Source: Linnemannia elongata | Lineage: Eukaryota; Mortierellomycota; Mortierellomycetes; Mortierellales; Mortierellaceae | Length of the DNA stretch: 64,000 nucleotides | Assembly: GCA_036320915.1 (NCBI GenBank) | Contig: JAXBDG010000005.1 | Span: 1,240,001 to 1,304,000, forward strand | Direction of reading: 5' to 3' | Shown here: piece after piece, positions 1 to 11,464 of the stretch | How positions within the stretch are numbered: position 1 is the stretch's first letter | How the letters are laid out: each line of letters begins with the position of its first letter | Translations under genes and position numbers: made by a program | Notes under the pieces: generated by a model | What the model was told of the DNA's origin: nothing | Database searches by the model: none | Seen by the model: only the letters and a program-made list of their open reading frames with translations

Positions 1-713
1 AAGAAGAAGAAATCACACAAGGATCGGTCTCATAGAGACGAGGGCAAGAGTCGTGACAGGGATCGGGATCATGATCGCCATCGAGAGAGCAGCAGTCGAC
101 GTGATCACAAGGACAAGAAAGAGTCTTCGAGTCGTCGTAAAGAAAAGAAACAAGATCGATCCCGAAGGTAAAAAAAACAGGTTGCACCAAAAGAACGAAC
201 GAAAAAATTGTCGAGCTGCATCAAAGTTTCCAGCCCTGACACATGGGATGCTCTTTTCTGATCAATCAATGCCATAATAGCGCAAGTCCAAGGAGGCGAT
301 CGGATGAACCTCGTGGAACAAAAGTAGAGAGCTTACAGGATGCACTAGCTGTTATGCGGGCTCATAAGGTAAAGTAAAAGAGCGGTTCAAGAACTAACAC
401 AGCTTGTTGAGGAAGCATAACGTCAAAGCTGCTCGCTCAATAAAGATCAAAGGATTGCAATCGCTAACTCTGTTTTTCTCCCACTTCCACTCGGTTTGTT
501 CAAAAAAAATAGAAGCAGCGCCGTTCTAGACACGGCGATAGCGATGAAAGCGACGAGGAAGGCGGCAGTGGTCGGAAGGACCGTTCGCGGTCTGGGCGAT
601 CTGAGCGACCAGACCGTAGTAGTAGGCGGCGGTCTCGGTCTCGATCTTTGTCCCGATCACGATCCAGGTCGCGGTCGCGATCCCCCCGTCGTAGAGAAAG
701 GCGGGACTACTAA
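1..713 (+). CDS. RS-domain (Arg/Ser-rich) protein, C-terminal part
   Basis: Three exons fit in phase: 1-167, 281-368 and 513-713 (stop TAA 711-713). The gene starts left of the window. The visible 151 residues are almost all Lys/Arg/Ser/Asp/His. They run from a KKKKSHKDRSHRD-type stretch, through a short less biased segment (VESLQDALAVMRAHK), to a classic RS repeat (RSRSRSRSPRRR) just before the stop. RS domains occur in SR splicing factors and spliceosome-associated proteins and act in the nucleus, with Ser phosphorylation controlling contacts. No RRM or other folded domain is visible, so the family cannot be named. Splice sites are AG|GTAAAA, AG|GTAAAG, TAATAG and AATAG. Confident about an RS tail, less about the exact introns. 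Confidence 0.6.
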
Positions 714-2272
714 TACATGGTCATCATGGTCGCCGGTAATAAAAAGAAAAATAAAAAAGATGTGGCGTATCCCGAGCCACATACAACCAAGGCAAACTCA
801 TAGCGACAGGGGCATCGCATGAAAGAGATAAAAAAGATCAGGGAGCGACCCTTAATAAAGAACTGATGACAGATCAAGGAGGAAAAGAAGAGATCCCCTT
901 ATCAAGCTTCCCGTAGCCAATCGAATTTCGCTAGCTGATTTTGCCTTTTGATTACTTTTTTTTTATCAGTCGACTCGTTCGAAAAAGAATCTCCGAGGGA
1001 GGAAAAGAGAAAGAATAAAAAAGAACGAGGGGATTGAACGTAGTAAAGGGTATATGTACTTGTCGAACAAGAATAATAAGAGATGGAAGCATGAGGGAAC
1101 ACATGCAAAAAAAGGATAGCAAGAAAAAACAAGGGTGTCGGGTGAGTGAGAAAAGATCATCAATGTAAAGCGAGATAACGAGCGAGTCTGGATGGAACCT
1201 GTTGATCAAAATAACAATAAACAAAAAAAAGTAAGCTTTTTTTCCTTTTTCCTTCTGACTTCGGACTTTTTGTGTCGAGAACTAAGGAGGGGTAAGTATC
1301 CTTCCTTAGGCCTTCTTCGTTCATATCACACACACACACGCACTTTCACTTGTCTCTTTCTTTTGTTTATTGTTTTTGTTGGTGTTTGCTGCTAAGTTGT
1401 TCTTTCTTCCCCCGATTCACTTCTTCTCCATCACCCATCACCCATCTCCATCTCACTCTCAGCCTTCATTGATTACTTTGTACTTCCTCTTCCATACATT
1501 CACCCAAACCTTTGTTTACCTCTGCGCCATTCCTCCCTGCCCTCCATTCCTTGTTCCCTGGTCCTTTTGATCCCTGTTCTTTCTGTTCCCCCACAAACAA
1601 GGTATGTCCGAGAAGCAAGACATTTTGTCTTGTGTGTTTTTGCTTCGTCCCTCTTTTCCCCTCTTCCCTTTCCTCTCTCTCTTTCCTCTTTCCTTGTCCG
1701 TCCTCCCCCTCCCCTCTTCCTCCCCTCTTCACTTTTCTTTCGACCTCCCCCCCTCTCTCTCCTCCCTTCCGCCTCTTCTCTTCTTTTTATTTCCTTATTC
1801 TCTCTCTCTCTCTCTCTCTTTGCTCTTCATCTCTTTCTTTCTCTCTCTCTCACTCTCACTCCCTCGCAGTCATCACACCACCCAGTCGCTCGCTCATACT
1901 CTCTCTCTTACAACCAGCATCATCACACCTATACTTTCACATATAATCAACAACTGCGCTTATCAACACACTCTCACTCACTCTCACTCACTCACTTTGC
2001 ACTCACCTCACACTCTCACTCACATTCACTTGCATATCTCCTACACACACAAAAACTTTCCGTTCATTCTTGGCCTTTCCCTTCCTTTTTTCCCCCTTCG
2101 TCCCTCCCCTCCTCGCCACCCAAACCCCTCCGTCCCTTCTCTCTCTCCTGCTCCCTGCTTTCCTTTGGTCTGGTCTGGCCAGGCCTGGCCTCTTAATCAT
2201 CCCTAATCCCTGACTTCTTTCTCTTCTCTTCCTTTGATAAAAGACATAATAATAATAATCCGTAATCCCATA
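714..2272. other. Intergenic, upstream region of the GATA factor gene
   Basis: No convincing gene. About 1500-2230 is strongly C/T-rich on the + strand with CT and CTCACT microsatellite stretches (1800-1820, 1965-2005), ending about 40 nt before the ATG at 2273. This looks like the promoter and 5' leader of the downstream gene. Open frames here encode only Ser/Leu/Pro/Phe runs and are by-products of the pyrimidine bias. AGATAA motifs are present at 826-831 and 1173-1178. Confidence 0.6.
2235..2240 (+). promoter_or_regulatory. WGATAA motif, possible GATA-factor site
   Basis: TGATAA lies 33 nt before the predicted ATG of a GATA factor. Iron GATA repressors such as Fep1 bind (A/T)GATAA. A six-base motif is common by chance, so autoregulation is only a possibility. 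Confidence 0.25.
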
Positions 2273-5200
2273 ATGTCCCTTGCCGAGGCATCCGCATCGA
2301 CAGCCGACAAGGAGCCCTTGATCGCACCCATATCGACGACTGCCGCACCCAATTCTCAGGATCATCCTCGCTCCGCTCCAAGCACTCCAGGCACCCCTTC
2401 ACCGGCTTCCGCTCCCTCAGCATCCTCCTCTTCATATCATCCACCCACCTCTACCTCCTCAACAGATGCTACCCGATCTTCACCACAACCTTTACCACCG
2501 ACCAGCGACAAGAACTCTGGCTCAATCCCAACGTCCAACGCCCTGGCATCCTCTCTTAAATCCCGGATCTCTTCCTCTGCCTCGCTATCGTCCCTCTCCT
2601 CCACAACTCCCACCAGCATCATCAGTCCAAAACCCTACACTGCCTACGACCACTCTACTGCCGCCGCCTCCTCAGCTTCACTATCTGCTGCCACCAGTTC
2701 TCTGCTGATGTTATCGGGATCCAAAGGTGTCCATTCAGATGCTTCGAACCATACAGCCAGGAACGTGCACGTCAAGTCGGAGGATGTAGAATCGACCAGG
2801 GGCAGACCGCTCTCCCCAGAGAACCACAATACCCACTACCACTCCTCTTCCCAAAGTCGCTCGAGTTGGGAGCACCAACAGCAACCTCGACAGTACGACC
2901 AGCACCACCAAAACCACCAGCAACATAGCTCCCAGCACCAATGGTGGCAGTCAAGCCGAGGCTCGGAGGATGAGGAGATGGGTCACAGTGGCCTGGATCA
3001 ATCTAGACGGCATGAAAAAGAGAATCATGACGGCCAATCACATCGGAGCCATCCTTATCACAACTCTCGCCATCTCGGCTCTCACCATCAGCATCAGCAA
3101 CGTGAACGTGAAGATACGGATGAAGATATGACGGACATTTCGACTGGAGCAGGTCTCAAAGTGCCTACAGCTCGCAAGCGTCTTGCCTCTCCCAGCTCCC
3201 CCCAGTCGACTCCTGGTAGAGAGACCTCGACTCCTGTTGAACACTCCATGACTCCCTCCCCTAGATTGCCACCTCGGACATCAGGAAGTCCTGGAGCATC
3301 AAGCTCACCCCGGTCACGAAAGAACTCTATCGGTGGATCCAAAAGGGAACACAAGGTCGGTGTCACTGCAACTAGCTGTGCCAATTGCGGCACGACCACC
3401 ACGCCGCTCTGGAGACGCGCCGGAAACGGGCAGACAATCTGCAATGCTTGTGGTATGTATGCCCTTATCGTATTTGCCGAGAGGGCGATATGCGCCACGT
3501 TTCTTTGCTGTTGTTTTTTCTATTTTCTTGAGCTCGCTTTGCTCTTGTGGCTGTTTGTGTTTGGCAGCCCTTTTGATTTGCTCTATTTAACGCCATCACA
3601 CGACATTTGAACGAGAATGCCTCAGCGTAAGGCGATCCACGCATGGCAAACATCCGAAAAAAATAAGGGGGTGCGTGTGGAGAATGGAATACAAACAAAG
3701 CGCAAAGCACTAACCATCATGTCTCTTCCATATTTCTCATTCAGGTCTTTATTTCAAGGCTAGGAATCTGACACGACCAACCTGGCTCAAACGCAACACT
3801 GGCGCCAAGAAGGGTGACGGAGCTGGTGATGAGGCGGATGAGACCGAAGGTCGGGCTGGTGCCAAGGGTTCGGGAGCGGAATCAGGAGCTCCTTCGACTA
3901 CACCAGAGATTGCTGATGAGGGACCAGGATCTGACAAATCTGCACATGCAGCAACAACAACAACAGCGGCGGGAGCCGCTCCAGGAATGCCTGGACATGT
4001 GCACGACAGCGAATGTGCGGGATCTTGTCCAGGAGATGGCAACTGCAACGGAGCGGGCGGAGCAGAGTCTTGTGCCGGTTGCCCTTCGTATAACCAACAT
4101 CAAGCGAACCGCCAGCATTTGGTTTGTGCCAACTGTCGAACCACCACGACTCCACTCTGGCGCCGCGACAGTAGTGGTAATACCATCTGTAACGCCTGCG
4201 GATTATACTTCAAGTTGCACAACGTTCATCGACCTGTGACAATGAAGAGAGCCGTCATCAAGCGAAGGAAGCGTGTAAACCTCCTGGCCAACTCACCTCC
4301 GCTTGCCGCTACTGTTCCCGAAGCGCAGGCATCAGAACAAGACGCACAGGCGCCAGCCCAAGGACAAGGAGCACAACAGCAGTCGACACCAAAGCCTCTT
4401 CAACGTCCTCCAAAGGCCAAGCAACCCAAGGCGACATCTGAACCTTCTGCACCACCAACTGCATCTGACCTTGAACCCAACGACAATGACCCTCAAGGAC
4501 AGAAGCAAGGTCGTGCCACCACCAAGCGCCGGAAAGTTCAAAGCTCGATTGCGCCTCGTGGGGTGCCGGCGATCGAGGACTTTATCCAGCCCAATCGATC
4601 GGCCAATGGACAGACAGAGTGGCTTCGTCAGGAGCCTGGTGTGGCGGATGCGCACCGCAGCGTTTCGCCTATCGAGAACATTGGAAGGGGACAAAGTGAT
4701 GACCGTGGCCATCACTACAGTCATAGCTCGTCGTACAACCAGGCGCCACCCTTGTCACGTTCGCAGGAGCAGAATGGATCGAACCATGACCAATCTTCTC
4801 AGCAGCAGTCGTCGTCATCGTCTCCAGGACACTCGCAGCAGCCTTCGCGATATCTTTACAATGTGCACCAAGGAAACGGGCAGTATCAGTCGTCACAATC
4901 GATGACTATGTCGCGTTATCCCATGCACTCGCTGCCTCCCCCTCCCCCGCCGCGGACCCAGCGTCAATCACCGCCTCATTCTACACACTCGCCTCACCAC
5001 GGTCAGCTTTTGCCACCTCCACCACAACAGCACTCTCAACACCACCAACATTCGCAACATCATTACCAGCATGAGCAGCACCATCCCGATGATATCACCA
5101 TGCAAGGCTATCAGGGACTGCACGGGCCTCGAAGTGGTCACATGGACGATTCTATGCACTCTTCTCAGTACTCAGCTCCTTCGTCTGGCTGGAACCACCG

Positions 5201-6218
5201 TTTGCCTGGATATGCCACTGTGTCTTCGAACACCTTCAGCACTCGCCTTTCGTCCATTGGTATTGTGCACTCGTCGGGACCAAGCCCCAACTCGCCTCCA
5301 GGATATCCACGACAGGAGCCCACCAGCCCTTATGCGCATTCCCAGTCGATGCGGCCACAGGGCCATGACTCTTATGGATCGAGCTCTTCAGGAGCTTCAG
5401 GTGGCCGGGATGGCAGAAGTGGGTATGGTAGCTCATACCACCACGGATTGTCATCGATTTTGAACCCTATGCGCGGTAACAACTCCCGAGAGAACGATAA
5501 TGAGGATGGATCAGCCCATTTGCCACCTATTTCAATGCCTTCGTCCAACACTCAGCACCAGCCGCTTCCTAGAGCGTCCGAGATTTTGCACCAGCGTCAG
5601 GAGTCTTCTGGACCTCACCACTCGCATCATTATTCTTCGTACTCACAGCAGCAGCAGCCCCCACGACACTCATCACCGCCACCCCCTCCAACGTCTTCGG
5701 CGGCTGCGCCTTCTGGTGGCCTTCCCAACACGGAGGTCTTGCAGCAGACGCGAGAGGATCTGCAGAGAGAGGTGTCGCACCTGTCGATGCTTCTGGGCCG
5801 TGCAGCCGCCGTGTTGAATGGACTCGACCAAGCATTAGGGCCTAACAATGCTAGTGGTGGTGCAGGAGGTGGAGCAGACGCGAAAGCCAACCCTTTGGCA
5901 GCGATTGCCGCCTTAGGCGCATTACCGACAGATCTGAAGACTAGCTCTGCACTGGCCAGTCTGATGGCGCTGAGTGCTTCTGGAGGAGACGAAAGAGGAG
6001 CTCCAGGTAGCGGTGGCAATGCAGGGTCTGTTTCTGCGACGGCGGGATCAGGAGGTAGTTCGGGAGGTGTATCAGGTCCACCACCTTCTTCGTCTTCGAA
6101 CGGTTCTGGGCCATCTTCGCGTGATACGTATGGTCATACCAATGCCTCTATCCCTCCTCCACCACCACTTTCCAACCGCCACACTCACATGTCCTATCCA
6201 CTCCCTCGTCGTGAATAA
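2273..6218 (+). CDS. sreA: Two-finger GATA transcription factor, SreA/Fep1/Urbs1 type (iron and siderophore regulator)
   Basis: Two exons, 2273-3452 and 3745-6218, give 1217 residues. Finger 1 is C369-x2-C372-x17-C-x2-C, split by a 292-nt intron inside its last CG codon pair. Finger 2 is C521-x2-C524-x17-C542-x2-C545. Between them lies C488-x5-C494-x8-C503-x2-C506, the Cys-rich signature of fungal iron GATA repressors (SREA, SRE, Urbs1, Fep1), which bind iron and repress siderophore and iron-uptake genes when iron is plentiful. Basic tails follow both fingers. A short predicted coiled coil (near QQTREDLQREVSHLSMLLGR) sits toward the C terminus, as in Fep1 relatives. The rest is Ser/His/Gln/Pro-rich and probably disordered. 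The ATG at 2273 is preferred to an in-frame upstream codon at 2234 because that one adds only an Ile-rich leader. The stop lies 82 nt from the convergent HMG-CoA reductase gene. Confidence 0.9.
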
Positions 6219-6300
6219 TACTCCCACCAACCATTACTTCAAAAATACAACAAAAAAACAATAATGCTCTAAAAAGTCGTTCGTGTCATTTAATATGTTC

Positions 6301-9300
6301 TTATGGCCGGCAAGGACCGCCATTGCTGTTGTTGTTGTTGTTGTTGTTGCTGTTACTGTTGTTGTTGTGAAGATGCACGGAAGAACTCGCAACGCTGATA
6401 TTACTACTGTTGGCGCTCATCCCAACGCTGTAAAGTCCCAGACCACGCTTCTCGATATACGATCGTGCAGCACCGAGGCGAATCCTACCTGTGTCGATCA
6501 TATGGGCGGTCACCTCGTCCACCGAGGCTGGGGGTGTGCCTGCAGAGATGGCTATGTTGCGAGCATGCAACGCCATGTGTCCACGCTGGATTCCTTCAGT
6601 CACCAGTGCTCTTAGTGCTGCAAAGTTTTGGGCCAACCCTACCGTCACCATCGCCTGTTGTTAATTTATAAATGAAGAATGTGTTAACATAGGAGGGCAT
6701 AATAAAGGGCGTAAAAGGGCAACTGAAAGACAAGGAAATAAAAACAAATATTCAAAGGCAAATTACCATGGCAAGTTGCTTAGAGTCGGGATAGCGCATG
6801 ACTCCGAGGGTGAAGGCATGGACGGGGTTGGTGCTGAGGACTCCGCCCTTGGTCCCAACCATAATGGGCATCTCGAGCTCGCCACAGAACACAAGAGCAT
6901 CCTGACCCTTGAATCCTTGTGCCAGACGCTCCTCATCCTCCTCGACCCAGTACCGCGTCAAGGGCTTGTACGCGTCTCCTCTCGAGATCTTGGCCCTGCG
7001 GCCTCCAGGGGTATCGTGTCCGAATTTCCGCTTTGATCCGTTCTGTTGCTGTTGCTCTAATCCACACTGCCCAAACTCCTTTGAGTTCAGGCTAGAGTGT
7101 TCACTGGATCGGTCCGAGTAGGTGCCAGCCCCACTGGCCCAAGCATGTGCTCCAGCTTCGATCGCTCTCCAGTCCTGGCCTGTAGCCAGGGCAACGGCAT
7201 CGATACCATTCATGATCCCCTTGTTGTGTGTAGCAGCGCGGTAAGGATCCAAATCCGCCCACTCATAGGCCTCCAACAGTCGGACTGCCACATCCTTGCC
7301 CGGCAAGGACTTGTATCCCATATGCGAGAATGGCAAACGGAACGTTGACTATTTTCGAAAGAAACCCCAAGGTTGGGAGTTATACGTCAAATATTGCGTT
7401 AAAACCATATGTCAAACATTCAAGCAAAAATAACTTTCGAGCAAAATAAATACCTTGGCGATGCGATCGACGTTCAGGTTGCTCAGAATGCGCACTCCAA
7501 TACGACCACCACTCATCTTGGCCAAGAAAGGCGCAATCCCTTCCGCCACAGTGTTGGCACAATTGGCACCCATAGCATCGCCTACATCAATATGTAGGTG
7601 CACAACCAGCCACTCGGAGCACCGACCCTGAGACGACAATCCCAACTGCGTCCTGGAAGGCACATTCTGAGGAGAAATAACTCCGTATTTGACCAGCAAA
7701 TCTTGTCCCTTGAAGCTCTCCCGACTGACATGCCTCCGGACACGGTGGAACGAAACTCTTTGAACTCCACCGCCACGCATGACCATGTTGGTGCAGTACT
7801 CATTCGCTTCCTCCTGGATCGCCTTTTCCTGTTCCTGCATCTTGGCCATGACTCTATCCATGTCAGCGTCCTTGATGTCCAACAGCTGCACCTGTGCAAT
7901 GATCATGTTGCGCTCTGGTGCGGTGGCCTGGAAGCCTTGGTAGGTTGAAATAGTCTTGGCTGCGCTCGACACTGCGGCAATGACGGAGGGCTCCTCAATC
8001 GCCATGGGGATGACCAGCGGGTTACCGTTGATCGTGAAGTTGAAAGCTAAACCCATGGGTAAGCCCAACGTCCTACAAAGAGCAAAAGTAAAGCAGTGTG
8101 CGCGATAAGTTTTCTCAGGCTCTTGATCGACGCGACATAATTATTTTTCATCTCCAAGTACAACAATGAAAGATACACAACTAAAATGGCTTGACAGAAA
8201 TATCGGAGCGGCGAGGGGACTATAAGCTTACCCGATACAGTTTTCGATCATATTGTTGGCGATCTGTTCGTCAAGACCATAGACAGGGAACGGGGCACCT
8301 TCCTGCTCGGTTGCAATGATAGCATCCAGGCGCGCGTCCAATGATAGATCTCCTTCTAATAAGTGTCCATTCGGAGACCCGATCATCTTGCGTTGCTCAG
8401 CTAGGTTCGAGATCACTGTCGCCTTGCGCTCCTTTTCTAATTGATCCCGGCGCTCCTCCTCCGTCATGGCTACGTCCTCTTGTCCTTGCGCAAGCTCAAG
8501 AGCTAATGCACGGCGTTCGCTGTCCTGATCTTCATCCTCCTGAGCTTGCTTGTTGAGCCTCATGATGTGATCCTGTTCTTGCTGGTCGTGCTCAAGGTGA
8601 TGCCCATTGGCTTGCTCAAACGAGATCTGACCATCGTCTGTATAGTTCAGAAGTGAAGATACGTCCTGGAAGGCCGAAGAGTCAGGCGTGCTCACGCTGG
8701 AGGTCAAGTCAGAAGGGTTGAGATGAAGGGCCACGGCTGTGTTATTATTGGTGAGATGACTATGTTGATGATGGTGGTGGTGAGGTGACGCCGTGGATGG
8801 GACCATTGATATCGGCTGTGGTGCAACCAGCGGAACAGTCGAAGTCAGCAAAGAAGAGACTCCCGACGAGGAAGAAGGAGGCGCCAAGGTGGTAGTAGGG
8901 ACGACGATACTGGTCATGGTCAAGGACCGAGTAGGCCCAAAGTTAGGCGTGGACTGTCCAGAGGTCTTGGCTGAGGTTTGGGTCGACGCAAAGGAATCAA
9001 GAGACGAAGGGCGGGCCAAGTGCGGGAAGGCAAGGCCTAGTTGGGTTCGACGCTCCTTGATGGTCTTTTTGTAGAATCCGGACCAGTAGGTGTGGGTGCG
9101 GATCGCCTCTTGGGATGAGGATGTGGTGGTGGCGTGGGTGTTGATTGAGATGGAGGGCGACGTGGCAGCACCGGACCGTGTCCTTGCTGCAGCTGGTGTA
9201 GGGGCTGAGGCTGAGACTGAGACTGGGGTATTGGCCGTGGTGGTGGATGCAGTTGGGGTCGTTGTCGTCGTTGTGGTAGCTATTACTGCTGTCATGGCTG

Positions 9301-9415
9301 ATGGAGTCGTTGCAGAAGTAGGTGTTGGTGGACAGTGCGCCAGACTGGGTTTGCGTGCGTCTGTTGGAAGAGGAGTTGGCTCCATGGCGGGGCGGTGGGG
9401 AAGGTGGATGGGCAT
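6301..9415 (-). CDS. Class II hydroxymethylglutaryl-CoA reductase with a long low-complexity N-terminal region
   Basis: Four exons in phase: 9415-8232, 8072-7454, 7348-6767 and 6654-6301, giving 912 residues. The enzyme interconverts HMG-CoA and mevalonate. The sequence is the soluble class II type of bacteria and archaea, not the membrane-bound class I enzyme usual in fungi: [14 protein letters not shown] and [11 protein letters not shown] (~395-426), [21 protein letters not shown] with Lys644, [15 protein letters not shown] with Asp660, and [13 protein letters not shown] with His821. The Glu, Lys, Asp and His of the family active site are all present. No transmembrane or sterol-sensing region is seen. 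The first family helix ([13 protein letters not shown], 111-123) is separated from the core (~355 onward) by about 220 Ser/Thr/Gln/His-rich residues, and another ~110 low-complexity residues precede it. A poly-Asn run ends the protein. Cofactor choice (NADH or NADPH) cannot be told. Confidence 0.9.
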
Positions 9416-9970
9416 TGAATAGAGAAGGGAGTTGTCGGACTCTGTTGGGGGGATCTTAACACTGGCGGGGAGTCAAAAGGAGAAGACAGGCTAAGACAGG
9501 GTCCATGCGGGATATTGTCAGCGTGCGGGTGAGTTGCGGGTGAGGTGTGTGCGATGGAGAAAGAAAGGGAAAAGAGTAAAAAGAAGTATACGTAGAAAGC
9601 ACGAAAGGAAGGGAGAGGAAGGATGAAAAGACGTCAAAGGGTACTTTACTTATTAGCGTGGAAGGACAAAGCCCGGCCGACAGCGGAAGGCTACGTCCGA
9701 ATGACTGTCACACTCCCTTTGCTATTCCGTTCATATTTTGATGGTTGTTCATCGCTGCGATGCATTGGGTACTCTGCATTTGGCAGGTCATTGTTTCTTT
9801 TTACAAGCATTGCGTCCCTCAAAGGACACGCACAAATTCAACTCGAATTTAATCGGTCCAAGGAGAACAATGAACGAGCAAAGACGAACGAGCAGGTCCG
9901 ATAATTAACAACGAAACAATAGTGCGCATCGCATCGCATCGGACACCTAAAGTAGAAACCACGGCATGTG

Positions 9971-10007
9971 CTTCCTTCCTTCCTTCCTTCCTTCCTTCCT
10001 TCCTTCC
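9971..10007. repeat. (CTTC)n microsatellite
   Basis: About nine uninterrupted CTTC units, followed by a CCCT-rich stretch. Confidence 0.9.
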
Positions 10008-10990
10008 GCCACTCTCTCTCCCTCCCTCCCTCCTTCCCCCGAGCACCCAACAATCGACTAATCCGATGATTGATACAAAACAAAGGCTGCTTGCTTCCCG
10101 TCTCACTCGCCCTTCTCCACTCATGTATGCATCTTTCTACACGATGAACTGACACCAAAACAGGAGTTTTCTTTATAACAAACAACAAGAACAACAACTA
10201 ACTACTCAAATTGGTCAAGCAGGAAACTAGGACTTGCAGATCTTGAAGGGGGCAAATACTTGGCAGCATAGAATATCATCATGGTTTGCTCAGCTTCCAT
10301 GTTAAGTAGGCCTTTGTTGTGCTTCGCCGTGATGATCGATGGTCATAATAAATTGCTTGTATGGCTGGCGTCTGTGCAAAATTGATTTTGATGGCCTTTA
10401 CAACAAACAAACGCATGAGTGGTGAACGAATATAGCAGCCTTTGGTCCCAATGCCTTCCCTAGTGTTGCTATTGCCGTTCAGTCTTTGCTGAGTTATGGA
10501 TTGAGGAATGTCCATTACTCATTTAGTCATTCCCCACTGTCGCACACAAACAGAAATACATCCATAGCTCGCATTCCAGATTGGCGGGCGGGGATGTGAG
10601 AGCATATTCACATGGCATACCTCTCACTTTAGTCGCTGGACCAGGCGCCCACACTATAAAAAACACATCGACAACAAGAAGGAATAAGAGGAGAGGAAAA
10701 GGATGAGCGTTGAGAGAAACAAGTCTTTAGTTTGTGCTCAGAGTCTAAAAAGGATTTGGAAACATTGATTACTCAGGCACCAGGCACGCATCCTTTTCAA
10801 ACACCCGCCACTGATCGTTTCACGTAGTTCATCCGCACTCAGATTCGAGACAAGAGACGAGAGAGAGAGAGAGAGAGAATGGAGAGGACATCCTTCAGGC
10901 ATCCAACGCGATTGCTATTTATTATTTTCGTAGCTGACCAGGAGCATGGAGGACAACGGGGAAAAGGAGGTCGTGCATCGCATTCACTCC

Positions 10991-11055
10991 TTCTCCTCCT
11001 CCTCCTCCTCCTCCTCCTCCTCCTCCTCCTCCTCCTCCTCCTCCTCCTCCTCCTC
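10991..11055. repeat. (CTC)n microsatellite
   Basis: About 21 uninterrupted CTC/TCC units in intergenic DNA. Open frames across it encode only poly-Leu or poly-Ser and are not taken as genes. Confidence 0.95.
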
Positions 11056-11464
11056 TTTCGGGGCTAATATTACCAATGGCAATCAGTGGCAATAGTAATA
11101 GCTTATTCGCGCGCTCCTATTCTTTCTTCCTTTGATTCTTCCTTTTCCTTTGTTATATACCTTCGCTGTTTCTTCTCTTCTTCTTCCTCCTCTTCTTCCT
11201 CTTCTTCTTCCACTTCTTCTTCTCTTTCTTCCTCATCGCAACTGCCATTGTCATTGTCATTGACATTTCATATGGTGAATGTCCGACCACTCCTTCCGTT
11301 TTCTCATTAGCACCATTTTTCAGCACCCTGTTACAGTGTTCTAGCGCGTAGAGAAGAATCGAACAGGCGCAGCAGCAACTGAGCACAAGAACAAATATAC
11401 AAACCATTGGACCGAGCCCTAGTATTTTTAATTTCATTTTACCTTCAGCACACACGACCAAACC

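Larger units (their letters stand above)
9416..11464. other. Intergenic region rich in microsatellites
   Basis: About 2 kb between the divergent HMG-CoA reductase gene and the doubtful gene at 11465. No conserved coding segment seen on either strand. It holds a CTTC repeat, a long CTC repeat and a TTC/TCT-rich stretch at 11170-11225. Confidence 0.55.

Noticed and set aside
1512..2206. Overlapping open frames of 144-209 codons in the C/T-rich region
   Set aside because: Products are Ser/Leu/Pro/Phe/His runs from CT repeats in three overlapping frames, with no support for translation.
10879..11310. Open frames across CTC/TTC repeats (poly-Leu, poly-Ser)
   Set aside because: Microsatellite translation only.
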